Assembly: GCF_002899455.1 (NCBI RefSeq)
Contig: NZ_PPFB01000001.1
Span: 4,192,001 to 4,256,000, forward strand
DNA from: Streptomyces sp. DH-12
Lineage (GTDB): Bacteria; Actinomycetota; Actinomycetes; Streptomycetales; Streptomycetaceae
Direction: 5' to 3'
Length of the DNA: 64,000 nt
The stretch's first letter is position 1. Each line of letters begins with the position of its first letter. Below, one piece after another: positions 7,706 to 16,158 of this stretch. The notes below the pieces were generated by a model. The model worked only from the letters and a program-made list of their open reading frames with translations. It was not told the DNA's origin and did not search any database. The translations under genes were made by a program, and so were the position numbers.

Positions 7706-9043
7706 TCAGCGCGCCCGGTCCAGCAGCAGCACCGCCACGTCGTCCGTCAGCTCGCCGCCGTTGAGGTCCCGGACCTCGTTGACGGCGGTGCGCAGCAGTG
7801 CCTCGCCGCTCAGGCCCTCGGCGATCCGGCGGCGGATCATCTCCACCATGCCGTCCTGGCCGAGCCGCTCCCCGGTGTCGCCGACCCGGCCCTCGATCAG
7901 ACCGTCGGTGTAGAGCATCAGGCTCCACTCGGCGCCCAGCTCCACCTGCGTCCGCGGCCAGCGGGCGCGCGGCAGCAGTCCGAGCGCCGGACCGTTGTCG
8001 TCGTACGGCAGCAGCCGTGCGGGCATGCCCGGGGCGGCCAGCAGCGGCGACGGGTGGCCGGCCAGGCACAGGCCCGCCCGGCGGCCGTCGGGGGCGATGT
8101 CCACCGTGCACAGCGTCGCGAAGATCTCGTCGTCCGGGCGCTCGTGCTCCAGTACCTGCTGCAGCGTGCTCAGCAGCTGGTCCCCGCACAGCCCGGCCAG
8201 GGTCAGCGCCCGCCAGGCGATGCGCAGCTCCACGCCGAGCGCCGCCTCGTCCGGGCCGTGCCCGCAGACGTCGCCGATCATGGCGTGCACGGTGCCGTCG
8301 GGCGTGCGGACCACGTCGTAGAAGTCGCCGCCGAGCAGGGCGCGGGAGCGGCCGGGCCGGTAGCGGGCGGCGAACCGCAGCGGGGAGCCGTCCAGCAGCG
8401 GTGTCGGCAGCAGGCCGCGCTCCAGCCGGCGGTTCTCCTGGGCGCGCAGCCGGCCCTCGGCGAGCCGCCGCTCCGCGGAGTCGGACCGCTTGCGCTCCAC
8501 CGCGTAGCGGATGGCGCGGCTCAGCAGCCGGCCGTCCAGCTCGTCGCGGACCAGGTAGTCCTGCGCGCCGACCCGTACGGCCTCGGCGCCGCGCTCGGTG
8601 TCGTCCGCGCCGGTGAGGGCGAGGACGGCGTGCCGGGGCGCCAGCTCCAGGACGTGCCGGAGCACGGCCAGCTCGTCGCCGTCGTCCGCCCGGCCGGGCG
8701 CGGGCAGCGCCAGGTCCAGCAGGATGCAGTGGACGTCGTCGGTCAGCAGCCGCTCGGCCTCGGTGAGGTTGCGGGCGGTGCGGATGCGCATCGGCCGCCC
8801 GGCCTGGTCGAGCAGGTCGGGCACGATCGGCGTGCCGCCCGGGTCGTTCTCGATGAGCAGCAGGGTGAGCTGGGCGGGTGTGGCGGTCTGGGTCTTCGCC
8901 GGTGCGGCGTCGGACGGGGTGGCCGCGGGGGCCGTCGTCCGGTTCCCGGGCAACTCCTGTGCGGACTCGTCCGGTGCGGCGGCCGCCCCCTGACCGCCTT
9001 CCGCGGCCGGGATCGCTCTCTGCCGCGGTACGGGTGCGGGCAT
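7706..9043 (-). CDS. Response-regulator PP2C phosphatase (REC-SpoIIE/RsbU-like)
   Basis: 445 residues. After a disordered 70-residue N terminus comes a receiver domain (LTLLLIENDPGG, CILLDLALP with the phospho-acceptor Asp, VLALTGADD, GAQDYLVRDEL). A coiled linker follows (ERRLAEGRLRAQENRRLERG) and then a SpoIIE-type PP2C domain (ALLGGDFYDVV, AMIGDVCGHGPDEAA, LMLYTDGLIEGR, LTDDVAVLLLDRA). The domain order is that of RsbU/RsbP-like partner-switch phosphatases that dephosphorylate anti-anti-sigma factors. No sensor kinase or anti-sigma gene is adjacent. The start MPAPVPRQ at 9043 follows GGAAGG; upstream in-frame codons are less likely. Confidence 0.88.
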   Translation of the reverse strand: MPAPVPRQRAIPAAEGGQGAAAAPDESAQELPGNRTTAPAATPSDAAPAKTQTATPAQLTLLLIENDPGGTPIVPDLLDQAGRPMRIRTARNLTEAERLLTDDVHCILLDLALPAPGRADDGDELAVLRHVLELAPRHAVLALTGADDTERGAEAVRVGAQDYLVRDELDGRLLSRAIRYAVERKRSDSAERRLAEGRLRAQENRRLERGLLPTPLLDGSPLRFAARYRPGRSRALLGGDFYDVVRTPDGTVHAMIGDVCGHGPDEAALGVELRIAWRALTLAGLCGDQLLSTLQQVLEHERPDDEIFATLCTVDIAPDGRRAGLCLAGHPSPLLAAPGMPARLLPYDDNGPALGLLPRARWPRTQVELGAEWSLMLYTDGLIEGRVGDTGERLGQDGMVEMIRRRIAEGLSGEALLRTAVNEVRDLNGGELTDDVAVLLLDRAR

Positions 9044-9385
9044 GGTTCCGGGTTCCTTCCCTCCCCCCGAGGGCATGGCGGGGCGACGGATCTCGGCCCT
9101 GCCCCCCGCGTGCGTCTGGCGTGAGCGGACAGGGGATGCCCCTTCGAACGGGGACGATAGCGGGTGACCGCGCCGCAGCGGAATGGTGTGAGCCACGCCG
9201 CTCGGCCAACGGCCGCTGTCATATGCCGCGTTTGCTGCCGCAGTTGGACAGGCCGGAGGCGCTGTGGGGATGACGAACGTCACGTCCACGGGGCGTCGGC
9301 CACGAGATCCACGTGCGGTGGGTCACGTGGCCCGTGTCACCGGGCCGTTGGGGCCCGGCGGTGCGGCGACGGCACGGCCCTGGCG
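9044..9385. other. Intergenic region between PP2C and NlpC/P60 genes
   Basis: 342 bases upstream of the REC-PP2C gene and downstream of nlpC. A short hairpin at 9340-9358 (CCGGGCC and its complement, 5-base loop) may terminate the nlpC transcript. I see no gene and no clear -10/-35 pair. Confidence 0.5.
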
Positions 9386-10477
9386 TCACTCCACGGCGGG
9401 GTCGGGCCGTACGACGCCCAGGATCGGCATCGAACCGGCCCCGGCGAGGGTCACCGTCCGTCCGGGACGGGGCGCGTGGACCATCGTCCCGTCGCCCACG
9501 TACATCCCGACGTGGCTGGCGTCGGCCCAGTAGATGATGAGGTCGCCGGGCCGCATGTCCTTGACGTCGACGCGCTTCAGCTGCTGCCACTGCATCTGCG
9601 ACGTGCGCGGGATGGCCTTCCCCGCGGCCAGCCAGGCCTGCGAGGTGAGTCCGGAGCAGTCGAACGTGTTCGGCCCCTCCGCGCCCCACTGGTACGGCTT
9701 GCCGATCTGCGCCGTGGCGTACGCCACGGCCTCGCGGCCCTGCGCGGTCGCCTTCGAGGTGACGTCGTCGAGGACGCCGGAGCTCAGCCAGGTGGCCTGG
9801 GCGCGGGCGGCGGCCTGCCGCTCCAGCAGGGCCAGCCGCTCCTTCTCCTCCTGCTCGAGCTCGGCCTCCAGCTTCTCGGCCACCTCGATCCGCTTCTCGA
9901 TCCGCTGCTGCGCCTCGGCCTTGGCCCTGCGGCCCGCCTCCAGCTTCCGCATCTGCTCCCGCGCGTCCTGGGCGTACTGCTCCAGGTCCTCCTGCGTACG
10001 GGTCATCTCCCCGATCAGGCCCTTGGCCGCGTGCTGGCCCTGGCGGACCCGGTCGGCGCCGTCCAGGAAATCCTGCGGGTCGTCGCTCAGCATCAGGTGC
10101 GCCTCGGGCGGCAGCCCGCCGCTGCGGTACTGCGCGGCGGCCGCGGCGCCCGCGCGGTCCTTGAGGCCGGCCAGCTTCTCCCGGCCCTCGACGATCCGCT
10201 TCGCCAGCCGGGCGACCTGCGCGGTCTGCTGCCGGGCCTTCTCCTCGGCCGCGTTGTACTCGTCGGTGGCCTTGGCGGCCGCGCGGTAGAGGCTTTCGAG
10301 TTTCTTGCGGACGGCCTCGAGCTCCTGGTCGCCGGTGACCACGGTGACGCTCGCGGTCGCGCCCGGGTCCGGCGGGGGAGCGGGGGCCGCGAACGCCGCA
10401 CCGGGCGCGGCCAGTACGGTGACCGCGCAGACCACGGTCACGGCCGCCGTCAGCACTCTGCGCCTGCCTGCCCCCAT
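9386..10477 (-). CDS. Secreted NlpC/P60 peptidoglycan endopeptidase with coiled coil
   Basis: 363 residues. The N terminus is a signal peptide ending near GAAFAAPAP. Residues 50-230 form a long coiled coil (ELEAVRKKLESLYRAAAKAT through AEKLEAELEQEEKERLALLE), as in RipA-type enzymes, where it restrains the catalytic domain. The NlpC/P60 domain closes the protein: FDCSGLTSQAWLAAG (nucleophile Cys), PGDLIIYWADASHVGMYVG (His) and MVHAPRPG. Family enzymes cut the D-Glu-mDAP bond in peptide stems. It is monocistronic on the minus strand, 44 bp past a region with a repeated GGTGTGGACGACG. Confidence 0.92.
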   Translation of the reverse strand: MGAGRRRVLTAAVTVVCAVTVLAAPGAAFAAPAPPPDPGATASVTVVTGDQELEAVRKKLESLYRAAAKATDEYNAAEEKARQQTAQVARLAKRIVEGREKLAGLKDRAGAAAAAQYRSGGLPPEAHLMLSDDPQDFLDGADRVRQGQHAAKGLIGEMTRTQEDLEQYAQDAREQMRKLEAGRRAKAEAQQRIEKRIEVAEKLEAELEQEEKERLALLERQAAARAQATWLSSGVLDDVTSKATAQGREAVAYATAQIGKPYQWGAEGPNTFDCSGLTSQAWLAAGKAIPRTSQMQWQQLKRVDVKDMRPGDLIIYWADASHVGMYVGDGTMVHAPRPGRTVTLAGAGSMPILGVVRPDPAVE

Positions 10478-10550
10478 GCGTGCACCCCCGCCTGGTTAAT
10501 CGTCAGTAACTTGTCCCTGCCGGGATGCTGCCATGCCGGAGCGCGAAACG

Positions 10551-10596
10551 ACAGGGGGTGTGGACGACGACAGGAGGTGTGGACGACGCCCCCTCC
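10551..10596. repeat. Imperfect direct repeat upstream of nlpC
   Basis: GGTGTGGACGACG occurs twice within about 30 bases, between the nlpC start and the methyltransferase end. No role is assigned. Confidence 0.4.
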
Positions 10597-10699
10597 GTCC
10601 CGCCGGCCCCTGGACGACCGTCGTCCCGCCGGTGTGACGAACGGCCGGGGGACATCGTTCCCGGCCGGCGGGGTGCGGGAGCCCGGCGTCGCGGCGGCT

Positions 10700-11521
10700 T
10701 CACCACCCTCGCGGCGCCAACGCCCCCCACCGGACGGTGACTTCCCCCTGCCGCCACCGCGCCGGACCGTCCGTCACCGGCCAGTCGGCCGTGAGGTCCC
10801 GCACGGCGCGGATCCAGCGCTGGCGTGCGCCGTAGGAGGCGTAGGGCGCGGCGGCCGCCCAGGCGCGGTCGAAGTCGCGGAGGAAGGCGTGCACCGGCTC
10901 GCCGGGGACGTTGCGGTGGATGAGCGCCTTGGGCAGGCGTTCCGCCAGGTCGGAGGGGCGGTCCAGGGAGCCGAGCCGGGTCGCGAAGGTGACCGTGCGC
11001 GGTCCCTCGGGGCCGAGCGCGACCCACACGTGCCGGCGTCCGATCTCGTCGCAGGTCCCCTCGACCAGCAGCCCGCCGCGTGTGCCGGCCGCCGGGTCGG
11101 CCGGCGCGAGCCGTGCGCACAGCCGCCGCCACACGCCGGCGACCTCCCCCTCGTCGTACTGGCGCAGCACGTTCGCCGCGCGGACCAGGACCGGACTGCC
11201 CGGCACCGGGATCTCGAAGCCCCCGCGCAGGAACGCCAGCCCCTCCCGCTCGTACGGCCGCGCCGAGGCGACCCGGGCCGGGTCGATCTCCACGCCCGCC
11301 ACCCGGGTGCGGGGCGCCGTGGTGCGCAGCCGGTGCAGCAGTTCGAGCGCGGTCCAGGGCGCGGCGCCGTAGCCGAGGTCGACGGCGAGCGGGTCGGCGG
11401 CGCGGCGCAGCTCGGCGCCGTGCGCGGCCGCGATCCAGCGGTCCATGCGGCGCAGCCGGTTCGGGTTGGTGGTGCCGCGCGTCACCGTGCCCACGGGGGC
11501 GGAGGCGGGACGCGGTGTCAT
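10700..11521 (-). CDS. Class I SAM-dependent methyltransferase
   Basis: 273 residues from MTPRPASAPVG. Motif I is AVDLGYGAAPWTALEL, followed by VAGVEIDPARVASA and the acidic strand-2 end. PVLVRAANVLRQYDEGEV corresponds to motif IV, and a C-terminal region rich in Trp follows. The N-terminal GTTNPNRLRRMDRWIAAA is typical of a small actinobacterial methyltransferase family next to mshA. The substrate is unknown. It is divergent from mshA with about 220 bases between the starts. Confidence 0.8.
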   Translation of the reverse strand: MTPRPASAPVGTVTRGTTNPNRLRRMDRWIAAAHGAELRRAADPLAVDLGYGAAPWTALELLHRLRTTAPRTRVAGVEIDPARVASARPYEREGLAFLRGGFEIPVPGSPVLVRAANVLRQYDEGEVAGVWRRLCARLAPADPAAGTRGGLLVEGTCDEIGRRHVWVALGPEGPRTVTFATRLGSLDRPSDLAERLPKALIHRNVPGEPVHAFLRDFDRAWAAAAPYASYGARQRWIRAVRDLTADWPVTDGPARWRQGEVTVRWGALAPRGW

Positions 11522-11741
11522 GGGGACGAGGGTACGGGGGTACCCGCCCCGGGATCGCGGCGCGTGCGCCGCCACGGCCACGCTCCGCCCGGTCGAACGG
11601 TTGAGCCGGACAAGGCAATGATTCGGTAAAGACCGCCGTCGACGGCGTCCCCCGGAAATGGGAACGAGGCGTTCCGACGTTGACGCCGCCGAGGGCCGTA
11701 CGCCCCCACTCAGCCGTGCTCGCAGCGAGGAGGAACGCCAC

Positions 11742-13079
11742 GTGAGCCACTACATCGCGAGGCTCGGGCGGCGCTCCCCCGCCACCCCGTCACGGCTGCG
11801 GCTGCACCGCAGGCCCCGCCGCGTGGCGATGCTCTCCGTGCACACCTCGCCGCTGCACCAGCCGGGCACCGGCGACGCGGGCGGCATGAACGTCTACATC
11901 GTGGAGCTGGCCCAGCGCCTCGCCGCGATCAACATCGAGGTGGAGATCTTCACCCGGGCCACCACGGCCGCCCTCCCGCCCGTCGTCGAGCTCGCCCCCG
12001 GCGTCCTCGTCCGGCACGTCGACGCGGGCCCCTACGAGGGCCTGGCCAAGGAGGACCTGCCCGCCCAGCTCTGCGCCTTCACCCACGGCGTGATGCAGGC
12101 CTGGGCCGGACACCGCCCCGGCCACTACGACCTGGTCCACTCGCACTACTGGCTCTCCGGCCACGTCGGCTGGCTGGCCGCCCAGCGCTGGGGCGTCCCC
12201 CTGGTGCACGCCATGCACACCATGGCCAAGGTCAAGAACGCCAACCTCGCCGACGGCGACACGCCCGAGCCCGCCGCCCGCGTGATCGGCGAGACCCAGA
12301 TCGTCTCCGCCGCCGACCGGCTGATCGCCAACACCGCCGAGGAGGCCGGCGAACTCGTCCACCACTACGCCGCCGACCCCGGCAAGGTCGCCGTCGTCCA
12401 CCCCGGTGTGAACCTCGGCCGCTTCCGCCCCGCCGACGGCCGCGCCGCCGCCCGCGCCCGCCTGGGCCTGCCCCAGGACGCGCTGATCCCGCTCTTCGCC
12501 GGCCGCATCCAGCCCCTCAAGGCCCCCGACGTGCTGCTGCGCGCGGTGGCCGTGCTGCTCGCCGACCGCCCCGAGCTGCGCTCCCGCCTCTGTGTGCCCG
12601 TGGTCGGCGGCCCCAGCGGCAGCGGCCTCGCCAAGCCGGAGGGGCTGCAGAAGCTCGCCGCCCGGCTCGGCATCGCCGACGTGGTCCACTTCCACCCGCC
12701 GGTCGGGCAGGAGGAGCTCGCGGACTGGTTCCGCGCCGCGTCCGTGCTGGTCATGCCGTCGTACAGCGAGTCGTTCGGGCTGGTCGCCATAGAGGCGCAG
12801 GCCTCCGGCACCCCCGTGCTCGCCGCCGCGGTCGGCGGCCTCCCGGTCGCCGTGCGCGACGGGGAGACCGGCTTCCTGATCCAGGGCCACGACCCGGCCG
12901 CCTACGCGCACGTGCTGCGGGACCTCGCCGACCGGCCGGAGCTCGCCGCCCGGATGGGCGAGGCCGCCGCCCGGCACGCCCAGTCGTTCGGCTGGGACAC
13001 CGCGGCCGCCGCCACCGCCGACGTGTACACGGCCGCGGCCCAGGCCCACCGCCGTCACGTACGCTCCCACCATGGCTGA
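11742..13079 (+). CDS. mshA: D-inositol-3-phosphate glycosyltransferase, first step of mycothiol synthesis
   Basis: 445 residues, GTG start behind GAGGAGGAAC. MshA transfers GlcNAc from UDP-GlcNAc to 1L-myo-inositol-1-phosphate. It is a GT-B, GT4-family enzyme: the N-terminal domain has AMLSVHTSPLHQPGTGDAGG and MNVYIVELAQRL, the middle has DLVHSHYWLSG, and the C-terminal domain has FAGRIQPLKAPDVLL and the E-x7-E signature ESFGLVAIEAQASGTPVLA. The sequence GDAGGMNVY is diagnostic of MshA. The stop overlaps the start of the ybjN-like gene by 8 bases, so translation is probably coupled. Confidence 0.95.
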   Translation: MSHYIARLGRRSPATPSRLRLHRRPRRVAMLSVHTSPLHQPGTGDAGGMNVYIVELAQRLAAINIEVEIFTRATTAALPPVVELAPGVLVRHVDAGPYEGLAKEDLPAQLCAFTHGVMQAWAGHRPGHYDLVHSHYWLSGHVGWLAAQRWGVPLVHAMHTMAKVKNANLADGDTPEPAARVIGETQIVSAADRLIANTAEEAGELVHHYAADPGKVAVVHPGVNLGRFRPADGRAAARARLGLPQDALIPLFAGRIQPLKAPDVLLRAVAVLLADRPELRSRLCVPVVGGPSGSGLAKPEGLQKLAARLGIADVVHFHPPVGQEELADWFRAASVLVMPSYSESFGLVAIEAQASGTPVLAAAVGGLPVAVRDGETGFLIQGHDPAAYAHVLRDLADRPELAARMGEAAARHAQSFGWDTAAAATADVYTAAAQAHRRHVRSHHG

Positions 13080-13584
13080 CACGGAAGCGGAGCGGCGGGC
13101 GGCACAGGTCGTCGAGGACGTGCTGAAGGACGCCGAGCTGGAGTGGGAGAGCCCGGCCCCCGGGACCTACGTGGTGACCCTGCCCGGCACCCGGAAACTG
13201 TCCACGACGGTCTCCCTGATCGTCGGCCGGCACACCCTCTCCCTCAACGCCTTCGTCATCCGCCACCCCGACGAGAACGAGGCCGGCGTCCACCGCTGGC
13301 TGCTGGAGCGCAACCTCAAGCTGTTCGGCGTGAGTTACGCCGTCGACCCGCTCGGCGACATCTACGTCACCGGCCGCCTGCCGCTGCCCGCGGTCACCCC
13401 GAAGGAGCTCGACCGGCTGCTCGGGCAGGTCCTGGAGGCCGCCGACGGCAGCTTCAACACCCTGCTGGAGCTGGGCTTCGCCTCCGCGATCCGCAAGGAG
13501 TACGCCTGGCGCGTGTCACGCGGCGAGTCCACCCGCAACCTGGACGCCTTCACCCACCTGCTGCAGCGGCCCTCGGCCGACTGA
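13072..13584 (+). CDS. YbjN-domain protein coupled to mshA
   Basis: 170 residues. The YbjN fold is indicated by LSTTVSLIVGRHTLSLNAFV, ENEAGVHRWLLERNLKLFGV and LGDIYVTGRLPL, resembling the type III secretion chaperone-like YbjN family. In actinobacteria a YbjN protein lies directly after mshA very often. Its role is not established; assisting MshA or a related stress function is inference from the 8-base overlap. Confidence 0.85.
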   Translation: MADTEAERRAAQVVEDVLKDAELEWESPAPGTYVVTLPGTRKLSTTVSLIVGRHTLSLNAFVIRHPDENEAGVHRWLLERNLKLFGVSYAVDPLGDIYVTGRLPLPAVTPKELDRLLGQVLEAADGSFNTLLELGFASAIRKEYAWRVSRGESTRNLDAFTHLLQRPSAD

Positions 13585-13760
13585 CCACCCCAGGACCGCG
13601 CCCCCCGCCACGGGCACGCACCTCGCCCGCCGGAGCGGTGAGCCCGGCGGCCGTACCCCGGTGGGGGGAGAAGGGGGCGAACGGGCGTGCGGGGACGGGC
13701 TGTTAGCCTGCCGCGATCCGGGCCCTGGACACAGGGGTCCCATGCATGAAGAGGACGTGC

Positions 13761-14570
13761 ATGCGCACAGGCAGATCCGCCCTGGCGGCGGTGCTCGGCG
13801 GAACGATCGCCCTCGGGGCGTTGACCGCTCAGCCCGCCCAGGCCGCCGACACCGGCATAAGAGTGTCGAAGGTGGTCGTGAACAACGGCAAGCCCATGGT
13901 CGTGGGCACGACCGAGACGAAGTACCCGACGATCAGCTACCGGGTGACCTGGCCCGCCGGGTACACCATCAGCACCGCGACGACCGACCCGTTCATGTAC
14001 CACGGGACCACGGCGGCCAAGGCCTTCGAGGGCCCGGGCGGCCAGCTCATCCAGCACGACATGATCCGCTGCTACGAGGACGGTCCGCGCGCCGCGAACT
14101 GCGAGGGGGAACTGCGCATCCGGCCCCGCGAGAACCTCGACTCGGCCAAGGACGCCACGACGTGGAAACTGGCGTTCGTCACCTTCCTGGAGAAGAAGGG
14201 CCAGATCGTGAGCTGGGGGTACCTGAACAGCTCGGGCACCCTCCAGGTCAAGCGGGCCGCCCGGGCCACGGTCAACGCCTCCCCGGAGCCGGTGGCCAAG
14301 AACAGGACGCTCACCGTCACGGGCAAGCTGACGCGTGCCGACTGGGCGAGGCGCACCTACTCCGGCTACGGCAACGTGTCGGCCAGGCTCCAGTTCCGCA
14401 AGGCGGGCGCCACCGCCTACACGACGGTCAAGACGGTGCGGGCGAACTCCAGCGGGTCCTTGAGGACCACGGTGAAGGCGACCGCGGACGGCTCCTGGCG
14501 CTGGACGTTCGGCCAGACGGCCACGACGGGCGGCGCGACGTCGGCGGCTGACTACGTCGACGTGAAGTGA
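13761..14570 (+). CDS. Secreted protein of unknown function
   Basis: 269 residues from ATG 13761, which has AAGAGGA six bases upstream; ATG 13746 is the longer alternative. A signal peptide (GRSALAAVLGGTIALGALTA) ends at AQAAD. The N-terminal half of the mature protein is an unknown beta-rich domain with one Cys pair (IRCYED and ANCEGE). The C-terminal half has an Ig/Big-like plan (RTLTVTGKLTRADW, then ARLQFRKAGATAYTT and SSGSLRTTVKATADGSWRW). The same TVTGKLT module is found in the secreted propeller protein 5 kb downstream. A terminator follows. Confidence 0.75.
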   Translation: MRTGRSALAAVLGGTIALGALTAQPAQAADTGIRVSKVVVNNGKPMVVGTTETKYPTISYRVTWPAGYTISTATTDPFMYHGTTAAKAFEGPGGQLIQHDMIRCYEDGPRAANCEGELRIRPRENLDSAKDATTWKLAFVTFLEKKGQIVSWGYLNSSGTLQVKRAARATVNASPEPVAKNRTLTVTGKLTRADWARRTYSGYGNVSARLQFRKAGATAYTTVKTVRANSSGSLRTTVKATADGSWRWTFGQTATTGGATSAADYVDVK

Positions 14571-14574
14571 CCGC

Positions 14575-14629
14575 GACCGCCCCGCCGTCCGGCCGGACCT
14601 CGCGGTCGGCTCCGGACGGCGGGGCGGTC
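14575..14629. terminator. Strong hairpin terminator
   Basis: An 18-bp perfect stem (14575-14592 with 14612-14629) around a 19-base loop, between the convergent secreted-protein and AraC genes. Confidence 0.8.
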
Positions 14630-14671
14630 CGTCACCGGTGGTCCGCGTGTCCAGGCCCCCGGCCTGGTTCC

Positions 14672-15508
14672 TCAGGGGCGTTCACCGCTCCGGTACCGCC
14701 CCGGCGTGACCCCCACCAGCCGGCGGAAGTGCCGGGTGAGATGGGCCTGGTCGTAGAACCCGGCGGCGGCCGCGACGTCGCTCGGCGGCCACCCGTCCAG
14801 CAGCAGCCGCCGCGCCCGCCCGACCCGCCTGGACATCAGGTACTGGTGCGGCGGGATGCCGTACGCGGTGCTGAACGCCCGTACCAGATGAGCGGGATGG
14901 GCGGACAGCTCGGCACCCGCCTCCGCCAGCGTCAGCCCGTCGGCCACCCGCTCGTCGAGCAACTCCCGCAACCGCCGGGCGAGTACGGGGTCCGGGCGGG
15001 GCGCGGCCGTCTCCCGTGACCGCAGATGCGCGCGCAGCCGCTCCCCGACCAGCGTCAGCCTGCTCTCCGCCTCCAGTCCGTCCCCGGGCCGCACCAGCGC
15101 GGAGTGCACCTGGCCGACACGCCTGCGCAGCAGGGGATCGCGCAGGTCGGGGCGGTCCACGGCGGCCCCGATGAGGTCGTCGCCGAGCCGGCTGGAGTCC
15201 AGGTACAGCACCCGCTTGCGGAAGCCCTCGGCCGTGGCCGGCTCGCCGTTGTGCGGGACGTGCGGTGGCAGCAGGGTCACGGTGTCGTCCGGGGTGCCGT
15301 GCTCGTGCCGGTCCAGGTCGTACCGCACGACGCCGGAGTCGACGATCAGCAGCGTCCAGGCGTCGTGGACGTGCATCGGATAGGAGTACCCGGTGAACCG
15401 GGCGTGGAACACCTCGACGACACCGGGGACGGAGGGCCGCCAGGCGGAGACGCTCGCCGACGGCGCTGTCGGCGCTGGTTCCGGGGGCGGGGCTGCCGGG
15501 GCGGGCAT
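14672..15508 (-). CDS. AraC-family transcriptional regulator with cupin sensor domain
   Basis: 278 residues from ATG 15508 (MPAPAAP); an in-frame upstream start at 15523 exists. The N-terminal cupin-like domain shows the AraC arm and barrel (FTGYSYPMHVHDAWTLLIVD, LLPPHVPHNGEPA). The C-terminal double helix-turn-helix is GLTLAEAGAELSAHPAHLVR and SDVAAAAGFYDQAHLTRHF, then GVTPGRYR. The gene is divergent from the DUF2000 gene with only 49 bases between starts, an arrangement in which AraC regulators usually control the neighbour. The ligand is unknown. Confidence 0.88.
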   Translation of the reverse strand: MPAPAAPPPEPAPTAPSASVSAWRPSVPGVVEVFHARFTGYSYPMHVHDAWTLLIVDSGVVRYDLDRHEHGTPDDTVTLLPPHVPHNGEPATAEGFRKRVLYLDSSRLGDDLIGAAVDRPDLRDPLLRRRVGQVHSALVRPGDGLEAESRLTLVGERLRAHLRSRETAAPRPDPVLARRLRELLDERVADGLTLAEAGAELSAHPAHLVRAFSTAYGIPPHQYLMSRRVGRARRLLLDGWPPSDVAAAAGFYDQAHLTRHFRRLVGVTPGRYRSGERP

Positions 15509-15557
15509 GCAAACAACGTACAAGACCGGGAACGGCCCCGGGCGGCAGTCTCACGGC

Positions 15558-15980
15558 ATGAGCACGAGCACCCGTTTCGACACGAAGATCGCCGTCCTGC
15601 TGCGTGAGGACCTGGAGCCCTGGCAGCGCCTCAACGTCACCGCGTTCCTGGTCAGCGGCCTGGGCACACAGGTCCCCGAGCTGATCGGGCAGCCGTACGA
15701 GGACGCGGACGGCGTGCCCTACCTGCCGATGTTCCGCCAGCCGGTGCTGATCTTCCAGGGCCCCAAGGAGGTTCTGAGGGCGGCCCACGAGCGGGCCCTG
15801 AGCCGCGCCCTGCCTCGCGCGGTCTTCACCTCGGACCTCTTCGCGACCGGCCACGACGAGGCCAACCGCGCGGCCGTCCGCGCGGTCCGCACGAGCGACC
15901 TCGACCTGGTCGGCCTCGCCGTCCACGGCCCGCGCAACGCGGTGGACAAGGCGCTGAAGGGGGCGCGGATGCATCCGTGA
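15558..15980 (+). CDS. DUF2000 family protein
   Basis: 140 residues. It begins STRFDTKIAVLLREDLEPWQ, followed by LNVTAFLVSGLGTQVPEL and ends with VRAVRTSDLDLVGLAVHGPR; this is the DUF2000 family, whose structures resemble peptidyl-tRNA hydrolase II. The biochemical role is unknown. It is paired head-to-head with an AraC regulator, a common arrangement for DUF2000 genes. Confidence 0.82.
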   Translation: MSTSTRFDTKIAVLLREDLEPWQRLNVTAFLVSGLGTQVPELIGQPYEDADGVPYLPMFRQPVLIFQGPKEVLRAAHERALSRALPRAVFTSDLFATGHDEANRAAVRAVRTSDLDLVGLAVHGPRNAVDKALKGARMHP

Positions 15981-16061
15981 GGACGGGGTGCGAGGCACAC
16001 CGCACGACGACCGACGGCCGACGGCGGCCGGCTCCGGCAGCCGCCTGCGCACTCCGGGCCC

Positions 16062-16110
16062 GCCGCCCCGTCCCGCCCGCCCTGCGCACGGGTGGGCGGG
16101 ACGGGGCGGC
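16062..16110. terminator. Hairpin terminator after the DUF2000 gene
   Basis: A 17-bp perfect stem (16062-16078 with 16094-16110) ahead of the GlxA-like gene. The 15981-16158 gap otherwise holds only the promoter of that gene. Confidence 0.75.
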
Positions 16111-16158
16111 GGCGGCCGGGCGGGGACCGGGCCCGGCGCGTCCGCGTACGCTTCCTCC

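Noticed and set aside
10478..10699. A c-di-AMP (ydaO) riboswitch before nlpC
   Set aside because: Such riboswitches occur before some actinobacterial wall-hydrolase genes, but the conserved core sequences are not visible here.
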